Notes: generated from the letters alone by a model not told the origin. A DNA stretch of 28,104 bases from an uncultured Lachnospiraceae bacterium (GCA_910585905.1 CAJUID010000039.1:1-28104), one strand, 5' to 3'. Shown: positions 15,451 through 23,769, numbered from the stretch's first letter. Translations and numbers: made by a program.

Positions 15451-16284
15451 TCACAACTTCTCTGCAATATTTTTAATACTCTCCGTCACTAACTGCTTAA
15501 ACAATGGTGCCACACGGTCAGCCGTCTCCTGTACCTCCTTATGTGTCAGCGGATTTGCAGTAATGCCGCACCCCATATTAGAAATGCAGGAAATTCCACA
15601 GATCATCATTCCCATATGATTTGCCGCTACCGCTTCACAAGCTGTACTCATCCCGACCGCATCTGCCCCAAGCGTACGACACATGCGGACTTCAGACGGC
15701 GATTCATAGTTTGGTCCTGTAAGCTGAATATAGACACCCTCCTGCAGCGGAATATCCAGAAGTGCTGCGGTCTTGCGGATTACTTTCTGCAGCTCCTTAT
15801 CATAAATATTACTCATATCTGGAAAACGGACACCAAGTTCATCTATATTTGGCCCAATTAACGGAGATGGGACAAAATTGGCAATTTGATCTTTAATCAG
15901 CATAAAATCACCTGCCTGGAATGACATATTCACGCCGCCGGATGCATTTGTCAAAAAAAGAACCTCAGCCCCCATCAGCTTCATCAGACGGATTGGGAGC
16001 ACCACATCACTGATCGGATACCCTTCATAATAATGTACCCTCCCCTTCATGCAAACTACCGGAACCTCATCCACATAGCCAAAAATATACTTTCCCTCAT
16101 GACCTGGAACTGTGGACACCGGGAATCCCTCAATCTCGCGGTAGTCAAGCTCCGACTCCACCTTAATCCCATCTGCATAATCGCCAAGCCCAGAACCAAG
16201 TACCAGCGCTATCTTTGGCGTAAAATCCACTTTTTCCTTTACACACGCATAACATTTCATCAGCTTATCATAAACTTCACTCAT
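15451..16284 (-). CDS. punA: Purine nucleoside phosphorylase (PNP, trimeric type)
   Basis: The 277-residue enzyme splits inosine, guanosine or related nucleosides with phosphate to give base and ribose-1-phosphate. Motifs in order: phosphate loop VLGSGLGDYAD (about 28-38), GRVHYYEGYP, LTNASGGVN, GPNYESPSEVR, VGMSTACEAVAANHMGM and the substrate-site N in CISNMGCGI. Length and motifs are those of PunA/PupG-type PNP rather than the hexameric DeoD type. GAGGGAAG precedes the ATG at 16284; an extended frame overlaps the upstream gene and is unlikely. It starts 16 bases after the AbiEi-like gene, so they are one transcript. Confidence 0.93.
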   Translation of the reverse strand: MSEVYDKLMKCYACVKEKVDFTPKIALVLGSGLGDYADGIKVESELDYREIEGFPVSTVPGHEGKYIFGYVDEVPVVCMKGRVHYYEGYPISDVVLPIRLMKLMGAEVLFLTNASGGVNMSFQAGDFMLIKDQIANFVPSPLIGPNIDELGVRFPDMSNIYDKELQKVIRKTAALLDIPLQEGVYIQLTGPNYESPSEVRMCRTLGADAVGMSTACEAVAANHMGMMICGISCISNMGCGITANPLTHKEVQETADRVAPLFKQLVTESIKNIAEKL

Positions 16285-16300
16285 ATTCTTCCCTCTTTTC

Positions 16301-16912
16301 TTATTCCTTTTCTCCCAGTGTCGTTCGCACAATCTTGCCTACCCGCATCGCATCCGCATAGGCAAGCAGACGCTCCATCTGGCGGTTTTCACGCTTCATA
16401 TAATTCCTTACAATATGCTCTACCATCTCCACCCCAATATCTGCCCGGAAACGGATGGTATCACAAACACTTCTCTCTAAAGCATAAATACGAATCTGGC
16501 CGTATGGTGTATCTACAACTTCCATATCCTGTTCAAACGCCAAATCAGAATAGTAATGTCTTGTCACTGGAAAATTTAGCTGCATTTTCGAGCGGTCTGT
16601 CTTTAACGTTGCAACAGAAAGTTTCTCTGGGGCTTTCTCTACCAACCCATGATAATAACATGCACTGTCTGCACAGATTACAGCTCTCGGATTGACCATG
16701 CACGCCTCAAGCATTTCAAAATTCTCTGGTTTGCCTTTTTCTTCATCAATTAACCAATAATGGCCATGGGACACTCTCTCCAGAATGCCTTTATTTACTA
16801 ATTCCTTGATTTGGACTGTAGTCACCTTTGCATCTTTAAGCTGCGCTGCATTACGGTAGCCATTTCCATCACGAAACAGCTTCGTAACCTTCTCGTAAGT
16901 ATTTAATAACAT
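16301..16912 (-). CDS. AbiEi-like antitoxin / transcription regulator, no toxin partner
   Basis: The 203-residue protein has an N-terminal winged-helix domain (about 5-60; QIKELVNKGILERVSHGHYWL) and a C-terminal domain with the AbiEi features AVICADSACYYHGL, the LNFPVTRHYYSD region, GQIRIYALERSVCDTIRFR and MERLLAYADAMRVG. In classical AbiE systems this antitoxin represses its own promoter and neutralises a nucleotidyltransferase toxin (AbiEii) encoded next. Here no toxin follows; the next genes are PNP and the deaminase-like enzyme. It is more likely a local regulator of nucleoside salvage, which is inference. GGGGGAG precedes the ATG at 16912. Two inverted repeats upstream could be its binding sites. 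Confidence 0.8.
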   Translation of the reverse strand: MLLNTYEKVTKLFRDGNGYRNAAQLKDAKVTTVQIKELVNKGILERVSHGHYWLIDEEKGKPENFEMLEACMVNPRAVICADSACYYHGLVEKAPEKLSVATLKTDRSKMQLNFPVTRHYYSDLAFEQDMEVVDTPYGQIRIYALERSVCDTIRFRADIGVEMVEHIVRNYMKRENRQMERLLAYADAMRVGKIVRTTLGEKE

Positions 16913-16942
16913 AGTCTCCCCCTGCCTTTCCAATATTTATAG

Positions 16943-16965
16943 TGAACACGATAGATAGTTGTTCA
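16943..16965. promoter_or_regulatory. Inverted repeat in leader of the salvage operon
   Basis: TGAACA (16943-16948) faces TGTTCA (16960-16965) with an 11-base spacer, between the promoter and the AbiEi-like start. It is a candidate operator for that regulator. Confidence 0.45.
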
Positions 16966-16988
16966 ATACTTGCTCTAATCTAAAATTT

Positions 16989-17016
16989 ATTATATCACAT
17001 GTGAGAAGATTTTCAA
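16989..17016 (-). promoter_or_regulatory. Promoter of the nucleoside salvage operon with palindromic operator
   Basis: On the minus strand TTGAAA (17016-17011) and TATAAT (16994-16989) are 16 bases apart. The spacer contains the perfect palindrome TCACATGTGA (16995-17004), directly touching the -10 box, a position where a bound repressor would block polymerase. Confidence 0.65.
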
Positions 17017-17035
17017 AGTATAATTTCATCGTGAC

Positions 17036-18973
17036 TTATACTAAATCGCTGGCAGTTTTCCCGGTATATAGCTGATAATATTTCCCTTGGCGGTCAATCA
17101 GTTCATCGTGAGTTCCCCGTTCAATAATCCTCCCATCCTCCAGTACCATGATACAATCGCTGTTCCTGACAGTAGAAAGCCTATGCGCAATGACAAATGT
17201 TGTCCGTCCACCCATCAGGCGATCCATCCCCTGCTGCACCAATTTCTCCGTACGGGTATCAATTGAACTGGTCGCCTCATCTAAAATCAGGGCCGGTGGA
17301 TCTGCTATTGCTGCCCTTGCAATCGCAAGAAGCTGGCGCTGCCCCTGGCTCAGGCTCGCTCCATCCCCTGTCAGCATCGTGTTATACCCATCTGGCAGCC
17401 TTTTGATAAAACTGTGTGCATTGGCCAACTTTGACGCATTTACAACCTCCTCATGTGAGGCATTCAATTTCCCATAGCGGATATTTTCTTCCACCGTTCC
17501 GGTAAAAAGATGGGTATCCTGTAGTACCACACCCAAGGACTGGCGCAAATCCTTTTTCTTTATCTTATTGACATTAATGCCGTCATATCGAATTTTACCG
17601 TCCTGAATATCATAGAACCGGTTAATCAAATTTGTGATCGTTGTTTTTCCCGCACCAGTCGCACCGACAAAAGCAATCTTCTGTCCTGGTTTTGCATACA
17701 TTTCAATATCATGTAGGATAATTTTTTCATCATTATAACCAAAATCTACATGGTCGAAAACAACCTCTCCTTCCAACCTCTGGTATGTCGTTGTATTTTC
17801 CTCCTTGTGGAAATGCTTCCATGCCCAGATACCTGTTCTCTCCTCACACTCTGTCAGGGTGCCATCATGATTCTCCCTCGCATTTACCAACTCCACATAA
17901 CCGTCATCCGTCTCCGGCTGCTCATCCATCAGCGCAAAAATGCGGTCTGCGCCTGCAAGCGCCATAACAACCGCATTGAGCTGCTGGCTGATCTGGCTGA
18001 TCGGCATATTAAAAGAACGGTTAAAATTTAAGAAACTGACGAGCTTACCAATCGTAAAGTCAAAAACACCATTTAGCGCAAGAAGCCCTCCTGCGATTGC
18101 ACAGAACACATAGCTGATATTCCCCACCTGCGCGTTAATCGGACCTAACATATTTGCAAACTGGTTTGCCTGATATGCACTCTCATAAAGTTTCTCGTTT
18201 TTCTCTGAAAAATGTTCCTTGCTCTCCTCCTCATGGCAAAAAACCTTAACAACCTTCTGTCCGCTTATCATCTCCTCAATATATCCGTTTAACTCACCGA
18301 TGTCCTTCTGCTGTGCCACGAAGTAGGAACCGCTAAGCCCTGCTAATTTCTTTGTCAAATACATAACGACACCGACCATCACCAATGTCAGCACCGTCAA
18401 AGGAACGCTTAACACCATCATACAAGCCAGCACGCTGACTACTGTTATCAAACTATTAATAAACTGCGGGATACTCTGGCTGATCATCTGGCGCAGCGTA
18501 TCAATATCATTTGTGTACATTGACATAATATCCCCATGTGAATGGGTATCAAAATATTTAATCGGAAGAGACTCCATCTTGCTAAACATCTCTTCCCTCA
18601 GGCGAAGCAGTGTCCCCTGTGATACATTTACCATAACACGGCTCTGTATATAGGCCGTCACCACACCTACCGCATAAAATACCGCCACCCTAAACATTCT
18701 CTCTGCCAAAGGGCCAAAATCCAGATTCTGGCTGCGCGTCATCGGCTCAATATAATCATCAATCAGCGTCTGTATAAACATTGTCCCCTGTACGCTCGAA
18801 AGAACCGTTGCAATAATACAAGCCACAACAACAATACAATGCGGTGTATAATAGCGCAGGATATATTTCATCAGCCTAACAAATAATTTTCCGGGATTCT
18901 TAATTTTCGGTTTCGGGCCCATCGGTCCTCTTCTGCCAGGGCCTTTTATTGGTTTACTATTCTGTTCCGGCAT
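17036..18973 (-). CDS. ABC exporter half-transporter, catalytically complete subunit
   Basis: The 645-residue protein has a cytoplasmic N-terminal tail rich in Pro, Gly and Lys, six membrane helices (about 45-335) and an ABC domain (about 400-640). Walker A is GATGAGKTT, the signature LSQGQRQ, Walker B ALILDEATSSID with the catalytic glutamate, and the switch histidine is in VIAHRLST. It is the partner of the next gene upstream, whose ATP site lacks these catalytic residues, and the LSQGQ variant here completes that degenerate site. Exporters of this heterodimer type (BmrCD, LmrCD, TM287/288) move drugs or lipids-like compounds. AGGAG lies 7 bases before ATG 18973 and the upstream stop is 4 bases away, so they are one operon. 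Confidence 0.92.
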   Translation of the reverse strand: MPEQNSKPIKGPGRRGPMGPKPKIKNPGKLFVRLMKYILRYYTPHCIVVVACIIATVLSSVQGTMFIQTLIDDYIEPMTRSQNLDFGPLAERMFRVAVFYAVGVVTAYIQSRVMVNVSQGTLLRLREEMFSKMESLPIKYFDTHSHGDIMSMYTNDIDTLRQMISQSIPQFINSLITVVSVLACMMVLSVPLTVLTLVMVGVVMYLTKKLAGLSGSYFVAQQKDIGELNGYIEEMISGQKVVKVFCHEEESKEHFSEKNEKLYESAYQANQFANMLGPINAQVGNISYVFCAIAGGLLALNGVFDFTIGKLVSFLNFNRSFNMPISQISQQLNAVVMALAGADRIFALMDEQPETDDGYVELVNARENHDGTLTECEERTGIWAWKHFHKEENTTTYQRLEGEVVFDHVDFGYNDEKIILHDIEMYAKPGQKIAFVGATGAGKTTITNLINRFYDIQDGKIRYDGINVNKIKKKDLRQSLGVVLQDTHLFTGTVEENIRYGKLNASHEEVVNASKLANAHSFIKRLPDGYNTMLTGDGASLSQGQRQLLAIARAAIADPPALILDEATSSIDTRTEKLVQQGMDRLMGGRTTFVIAHRLSTVRNSDCIMVLEDGRIIERGTHDELIDRQGKYYQLYTGKTASDLV

Positions 18974-18977
18974 CCAA

Positions 18978-20726
18978 TCACTCCTTTCCCGGCTCGTCAA
19001 AGTCGCCGCTTCCACTCATCTGGGATTCATAAATGTCATGGTATATCTCATTGTTCTCCAACAGCTCCTTATGGGTTCCAAAACCATCAACCATACCATC
19101 CTCCATTACGATAATACGGTCACAGTGCTCAATACTCGAAATGCGCTGTGCAATAATAAATTTCGTTGTCCCCGGAATTTCTTCCGCAAATGCTTTTCTG
19201 ATCTTGGCATCCGTAGCAGTATCTACCGCACTTGTGGAATCATCCAGTATTAAGATTTTAGGTTTTTTAAGCAATGCCCTTGCAATACAAATTCTCTGCT
19301 TCTGCCCGCCAGAAACATTACTTCCTCCCTGCTCAATATATGTATCATAGCCATCCTTCATCTTACTGATAAACTCATCGGCACAGGCAAGCTCACAGGC
19401 ATGGATACATTCCTCCCTAGTTGCATTCTTGTCACCCCAGCGGAGATTCTCCAAAACCGTTCCGCTAAACAGCACATTTTTCTGCAATACTACAGATACC
19501 TCATCGCGGAGTACCTCGATATCATACTCCCTGACATCCCTTCCTCCTACCTTTACCTGGCCATCAGTCACATCATATAATCGGCTGATCAGGTTCACCA
19601 GGCTTGACTTGGCGCTTCCAGTGCCGCCAAGAATGCCAACTGTTTCCCCTGTGTGGATATCCAGATTTATGTCCTTTAAAACATAATCTTCCGCATCCTT
19701 TTTATAGCGGAAATTCACATGGTCAAACACAACGGAACCATCCGTAACCTCCAAAACCGGGTTCTCTGGATTTGTAATGTCTGCCTTTTCATCCAATACC
19801 TCAACGATACGCTCTGCACTGGCAATACTGAGGGTGATCATAACAAAAATCATAGAAAGCATCATAAGACTCATCAAAATATTCATACAATATGACAGAA
19901 GGGCAGTTAATTCTCCTGTTGTCAATGAACTCCCCACAATCATATTTGCACCAATCCAACTAATTAACAAAATACAAGTATATACCGTAAACTGCATAAT
20001 CGGGCTGTTTAAGGCAATCAAACTCTCCGCCTTAACAAACATTTTGTAAATATTTCCGCCAGCCGTATCAAACTTCTCCTTTTCATGTCCTTCCCTTGCA
20101 TATGCTTTGACAACCCGGATTGCTGATACGTTTTCTTGTACACTCTCATTTAATTTATCATATTTTTTAAATACCTGATTAAAATATTTCATTGTAATCT
20201 TGATAATAATAAATAGAACAATGCCAAGTAAAAAAACGGCAATCAGATAGATACTGGCAATCCTAATATTGGTATAAAATGCCATACACATCGCACAGAT
20301 CAAGCTTGCCGGTGCCCTCATACACATACGCAGAATCATCTGGTAAGCGTTCTGAAGGTTTGTCACATCCGTTGTCAGTCTTGTCACCAGACCAGATGTA
20401 CTAAACTTATCAATGTTAGAAAAGCTAAATGTCTGTATATTGTCATACATTGCCTTTCTTACATTCTTGGCAAAACCTGCTGATGCGATTGCACCATACC
20501 TACCACCCAAAAGCCCCGCCAAAAGTCCCAGAAAGGCGGCAACAACCATAAAGGCACCAACCTTGTATATGTGCCCCATGTTTCCGGCTTCAATCCCCTT
20601 GTCAATAATAGATGCCATTAAAAAGGGAATGATCATTTCAAACAGCACTTCAAGAATCATAAAAATAGGCGTCAAAATAGAAGCCTTTTTATATTCCCTG
20701 ATATGTGCCCCTAACGTTTTTAACAT
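18978..20726 (-). CDS. ABC exporter half-transporter, subunit with degenerate ATP site
   Basis: The 582-residue protein has six membrane helices (about 15-310) and an ABC domain (about 335-575). Walker A GGTGSAKSS and signature VSGGQKQR are present, but Walker B reads LILDDSTSAVD, with aspartate for the catalytic glutamate, and the switch histidine is glutamine (IIAQRISS). That is the usual pattern of the non-catalytic half of heterodimeric exporters. It forms a pair with the protein encoded next. AAGGAGGAAAG precedes the ATG. It starts 21 bases after the DUF5721-like gene. Confidence 0.92.
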   Translation of the reverse strand: MLKTLGAHIREYKKASILTPIFMILEVLFEMIIPFLMASIIDKGIEAGNMGHIYKVGAFMVVAAFLGLLAGLLGGRYGAIASAGFAKNVRKAMYDNIQTFSFSNIDKFSTSGLVTRLTTDVTNLQNAYQMILRMCMRAPASLICAMCMAFYTNIRIASIYLIAVFLLGIVLFIIIKITMKYFNQVFKKYDKLNESVQENVSAIRVVKAYAREGHEKEKFDTAGGNIYKMFVKAESLIALNSPIMQFTVYTCILLISWIGANMIVGSSLTTGELTALLSYCMNILMSLMMLSMIFVMITLSIASAERIVEVLDEKADITNPENPVLEVTDGSVVFDHVNFRYKKDAEDYVLKDINLDIHTGETVGILGGTGSAKSSLVNLISRLYDVTDGQVKVGGRDVREYDIEVLRDEVSVVLQKNVLFSGTVLENLRWGDKNATREECIHACELACADEFISKMKDGYDTYIEQGGSNVSGGQKQRICIARALLKKPKILILDDSTSAVDTATDAKIRKAFAEEIPGTTKFIIAQRISSIEHCDRIIVMEDGMVDGFGTHKELLENNEIYHDIYESQMSGSGDFDEPGKE

Positions 20727-20747
20727 ATGCGTCTTTCCTCCTTACTC

Positions 20748-21245
20748 TCATAAACTTTCCTCATAGGAGACCTTAAGCTGCCCCAAAAGCTTTTTTACGC
20801 CGCTGTCCCACGCAAACTCCCCTCTCTTATCCATTGTAAAATTCTGATAAGAGGTTCCAGTAATAACTGATAATTTACCCTTTTCAAAACGGAAATGCAA
20901 GAGAAACTGCATCCCCTGTTCCAAAATAACCTGGCCTGCCTGACTGCCTAATATTGTACATGCGTCCTGATCCGCCAATTTTAGCGAAATCGAAAAAGAA
21001 TGCGGCGTCCTCTTTCCTTTTATATATGCATATATAACTGGTTTCGCTTCTTTCCAATACAAATGATCTGGTAAGGACTCCCGCTGTTCTTCCAAATCAT
21101 ACCACTCCATATTCCGCCGCCCCTTCATTTCCATCTTCGCAAATGTCGTAACAGCGGCCTCCTCCAACAGATAACTGTCAAAACTTTCAGCCAACAATAA
21201 ATGCGCCATCATATCCTTGATATCAAATATATTTAATAAAATCAT
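20748..21245 (-). CDS. Conserved hypothetical protein, DUF5721-like
   Basis: The 165-residue soluble protein begins MILLNIFDIKDMMAHLLLAESFDSYLLEEA split by the usual conserved pattern of this family, then KMEMKGRRN with WYDLEE and a beta-rich second half with FSISLKL, MQFLLHFRFEKG and ITGTSYQNFTMD. I recognise it as like DUF5721, common in Lachnospiraceae; no function is known. AAGGA precedes the ATG at 21245; the frame extended to 21287 has no ribosome site. It is the first gene of the operon with the ABC exporter, but whether they work together is unknown. Confidence 0.75.
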   Translation of the reverse strand: MILLNIFDIKDMMAHLLLAESFDSYLLEEAAVTTFAKMEMKGRRNMEWYDLEEQRESLPDHLYWKEAKPVIYAYIKGKRTPHSFSISLKLADQDACTILGSQAGQVILEQGMQFLLHFRFEKGKLSVITGTSYQNFTMDKRGEFAWDSGVKKLLGQLKVSYEESL

Positions 21246-21319
21246 AAAATCCTTCTTTCTGCACATACTACTGTTACGGCAAAGCATCTATACTGCGAAT
21301 GGCACATTTCTTTCCATCC

Positions 21320-21347
21320 TCTATAGAAATCATCCTTTGCCTTTCAA
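21320..21347 (-). promoter_or_regulatory. Promoter of the DUF5721 / ABC exporter operon
   Basis: On the minus strand TTGAAA (21347-21342) and TATAGA (21325-21320) are separated by 16 bases, about 75 bases before the first start codon. Confidence 0.5.
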
Positions 21348-21426
21348 ATATACACTGCGTGCAGTCTGCCAAATCGGAATGTAACCATTCCCACTTGGCT
21401 TATTACCACGCAAATCTAAACACTTA

Positions 21427-21463
21427 GCGCCCATTAAAAAGCATTCCAGCTTCATAATGGCGC
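21427..21463 (+). promoter_or_regulatory. Compound hairpin directly ahead of the Cys-rich gene
   Basis: GCGCC (21427-21431) and ATTA (21433-21436) pair with TAAT (21455-21458) and GGCGC (21459-21463), with one bulged C. An inner AAGC/GCTT stem is at 21439-21442 and 21449-21452. The GGAGG ribosome site follows within a few bases, so the hairpin could control translation or be an operator. Confidence 0.45.
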
Positions 21464-21478
21464 AGAATGGAGGTAACC

Positions 21479-21682
21479 ATGAAGAAAGATGCGAAAACTT
21501 TTCATGAAGTAGCGGAGCGTTGTACACGTTTTTCCCCAGCAGAGGGATGTGGACATTGTGGATGTAGCAACTCCACTTCTTCCGACGAAAATGTTTCCTG
21601 CAAGTCCTGCCGGCATTATGAGCCGAATAAGGTATGTACACTGGATTTATACCAGGAAATCGTGGAAAATCACAACCTGTAG
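21479..21682 (+). CDS. Small cysteine-rich protein, putative metal-binding
   Basis: The 67-residue protein has seven cysteines: one near residue 15, a C-x2-C-x-C cluster (CGHCGC), a CKSC pair and a late one in NKVCTLDLY. The end, C-x-x-C-x-H-Y ... C-x-LDLY-x-x-I, looks like a small zinc or iron-sulfur binding module. Its strong site GGAGGTAACC before ATG 21479 supports it as a real gene despite its size. The frame beginning at 21467 is an extension into the ribosome site. The opposite-strand reading frame here has no support. I do not know its function. It stands alone, divergent from the DUF5721 operon. Confidence 0.75.
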   Translation: MKKDAKTFHEVAERCTRFSPAEGCGHCGCSNSTSSDENVSCKSCRHYEPNKVCTLDLYQEIVENHNL

Positions 21683-21707
21683 CTTCTCAGAAACCGGCTA
21701 TATGGTT

Positions 21708-21752
21708 ATATGATGCATCATATTCTTGATGCAATGCATTTACTAAATGCAT
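21708..21752. repeat. Pair of palindromes built on TGATGCA / ATGCAT
   Basis: A perfect 16-bp palindrome (ATATGATGCATCATAT, 21708-21723) is followed by TTGATGCA and by a perfect 9+1+9 inverted repeat (ATGCATTTA-C-TAAATGCAT, 21734-21752). Both lie between convergent genes. They lack a T-run and are AT-rich, so they are poor terminators and look more like binding sites. Confidence 0.55.
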
Positions 21753-21778
21753 GAAAATCTCCTGTTTACACAAAGGAA

Positions 21779-21801
21779 ATGGCTGCATAGACTGCAGCCA
21801 T
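21779..21801 (-). terminator. Possible terminator of the GlgX-like gene
   Basis: ATGGCTGCA (21779-21787) pairs perfectly with TGCAGCCAT (21793-21801) over a 5-base loop, 15 bases past the stop codon. The T-run after it on the minus strand is weak. Confidence 0.5.
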
Positions 21802-21816
21802 ACATATCCCCAGGAA

Positions 21817-23769
21817 TTAGGCATTGTCCTCCACAAATATCACAATAGAACGCGGCGGCACCACTGTCTTCCTCTGCAGGTCCTTTTTCTTAGCCTTCTT
21901 TGGGCTCTTTGACGCCCTCATTTTCTTCTTTTTTAGATATAGTGCATTAAATGTATTATCATAGCTGTCAATCATTACACGCCACTCCCTCCCTTTGGGA
22001 AGGTTTGGCAGGTCAAAAGATTTTGCCTCCCAATACATATTATAAATAATATAGACGGACCGATCCTGCCCATCCCCACCATATTCTCCATAGTAAAGCA
22101 TCCCAAGCATCCTACTATAATTATAATAATCTGGCCGCCATGCCTGCGTCCCATGAATCGATAGATCCGGCATCCCACAAGAACGTGTATCCATCATCCG
22201 AACCGGATGTTCCTGATGAAGTACCGAAAATGTTCGGCGAAACTGTATAATCTTTTTTACAAAATCATGAATTTCCGATGCTGTCTTTGTCATAGTCCAG
22301 TTAATCCATGTAACTGCATTATCCTGGCAATATGCATTATTATTACCAAACTGTGTATTCCCAAGCTCATCCCCGGCTAAAATCATCGGTGTCCCCTGGC
22401 TGGTCAAAAGCATCAGAAACGCATTCCGAATCTGAACCATCCTTCTTTCCAAAATGGAGCGCTTTCTCGTCTTTCCCTCGACGCCACAGTTCCAACTATA
22501 ATTATATTCCGTCCCGTCCTGATTCATCTCTCCATTTTCCTGGTTATGTTTCACATCATATGACACCAGATCCATCAATGTAAAGCCATTTACATGCGCT
22601 ATAAAGTTAATAACGGAATGATCCTCATAATTCCTGCTAAAATAGTGGACAACACTCTCAACCATTCCCTCATCACTTTTTAAAAATTGCCTGACATCAT
22701 TCATGAACCCTTCATTATATTCACCAAGCGCATTCTTCTCTACACAGACCCTTGCATTGTGAAGCATATCCATATCCCAGTAAGAGGCCAGTATCTTCAC
22801 TCCAGACAGAATTGGGTCAGAAGCCACTGTAAGTGATGGCATCACTTCCTGATTGATCCGAAAACCATCTATATGGTAATTCAATACCCAGCTCCTAAGG
22901 CAATCTATCATCAAAAAAAGATTCGTTCCCGGCGAAAAATAAATATCAAGAAGGACTTCAATCCCATTTTCATGGAACGCCTGCACCATCTCTTTAAATT
23001 CTACAGAAGGCTCCGTGACATTGCTGCTGTACGCCGCTTTGGGTGCAAAATAAAAGGTATCTCTTGTGCCATAACCCCAATAATTAATTTTGTCCTTCTG
23101 CTCTTCATCCTCTTTGCCAGGCTCTTTTTCTGCTGCCCATTCCTCTTTACGTTCCTGTGTTATTTCACAAAACTCATAAACCGGAAGCAAAAGGACACCG
23201 TTAATCCCCAAATCCTTCAGATAAGGAATCTTCTCCATCAATCCGCGGAATGTCCCCTTATGCGCTACTTTAGAAGAACTGTGTTTCGTATATCCCCTGA
23301 CATGGAGCTGATATAGAACCATTTCAGAATACGGAATCCGAAGCGGGCTATCTTTTTTCCAATCAAAATCGTGAATGCAGATTCCCCCCCGCATCTGCTT
23401 TGCCTGGCTGTTCCTTTTTCCCCAGTGCTCCCTTCCTGTCACATAATCAGCATATGGGTCAATAAATTCTTTCCCATCTGCCTCATACATATATTCATAA
23501 TCCTCTGTCAAAATCTGTGCTATACTCCTGTCATCCTTTAACAGTTCCGATTTACAGACCGTCACAAAATACACATCGCCCACCTTAAACTTTTCTGTCA
23601 GGGCAATCACACTATTGGGCGTTTTTCTGCCCTTTTTATACAACTTTAAAAAACAGTTTTTGCCTTTTGGAAGATAGACCGCAAACTGTACCCCACCTTT
23701 TACTTTTGTAACGCCAAATGGCAGGGAGCTGCCTACCCGGTACTCAAATAACTTGTTTTCTTTTTTCAT
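21817..23769 (-). CDS. GlgX/isoamylase-like GH13 protein without catalytic residues (pseudoenzyme)
   Basis: The 650-residue protein follows glycogen debranching enzymes throughout: N-terminal CBM48-like domain (about 8-115), GH13 barrel from about 145, NYWGYG (229-234), and the very conserved KHNQENGE ... DGT and GTPMILAGDE ... GNNNAYCQDN blocks. But the catalytic sites are changed: region I DxxxNH is DIYFSP (275-280), the nucleophile position in GFRFD is N306 (GFRIN), the acid/base E of AEPWD is S329 (ASYWD), and the HD of AHDGFTL is V393-N394. About 40 residues between region I and II are also missing. It should not hydrolyse glucan. A binding or scaffold role is possible. GGAGG precedes ATG 23769; it follows the PIG-V-like gene by 34 bases. 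Confidence 0.85.
   Translation of the reverse strand: MKKENKLFEYRVGSSLPFGVTKVKGGVQFAVYLPKGKNCFLKLYKKGRKTPNSVIALTEKFKVGDVYFVTVCKSELLKDDRSIAQILTEDYEYMYEADGKEFIDPYADYVTGREHWGKRNSQAKQMRGGICIHDFDWKKDSPLRIPYSEMVLYQLHVRGYTKHSSSKVAHKGTFRGLMEKIPYLKDLGINGVLLLPVYEFCEITQERKEEWAAEKEPGKEDEEQKDKINYWGYGTRDTFYFAPKAAYSSNVTEPSVEFKEMVQAFHENGIEVLLDIYFSPGTNLFLMIDCLRSWVLNYHIDGFRINQEVMPSLTVASDPILSGVKILASYWDMDMLHNARVCVEKNALGEYNEGFMNDVRQFLKSDEGMVESVVHYFSRNYEDHSVINFIAHVNGFTLMDLVSYDVKHNQENGEMNQDGTEYNYSWNCGVEGKTRKRSILERRMVQIRNAFLMLLTSQGTPMILAGDELGNTQFGNNNAYCQDNAVTWINWTMTKTASEIHDFVKKIIQFRRTFSVLHQEHPVRMMDTRSCGMPDLSIHGTQAWRPDYYNYSRMLGMLYYGEYGGDGQDRSVYIIYNMYWEAKSFDLPNLPKGREWRVMIDSYDNTFNALYLKKKKMRASKSPKKAKKKDLQRKTVVPPRSIVIFVEDNA

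Noticed and set aside
21330..21641. Minus-strand reading frame opposite the small Cys-rich gene
   Set aside because: It has no ribosome site, lies across the hairpin and coding sequence of the better supported plus-strand gene, and its translation looks random.
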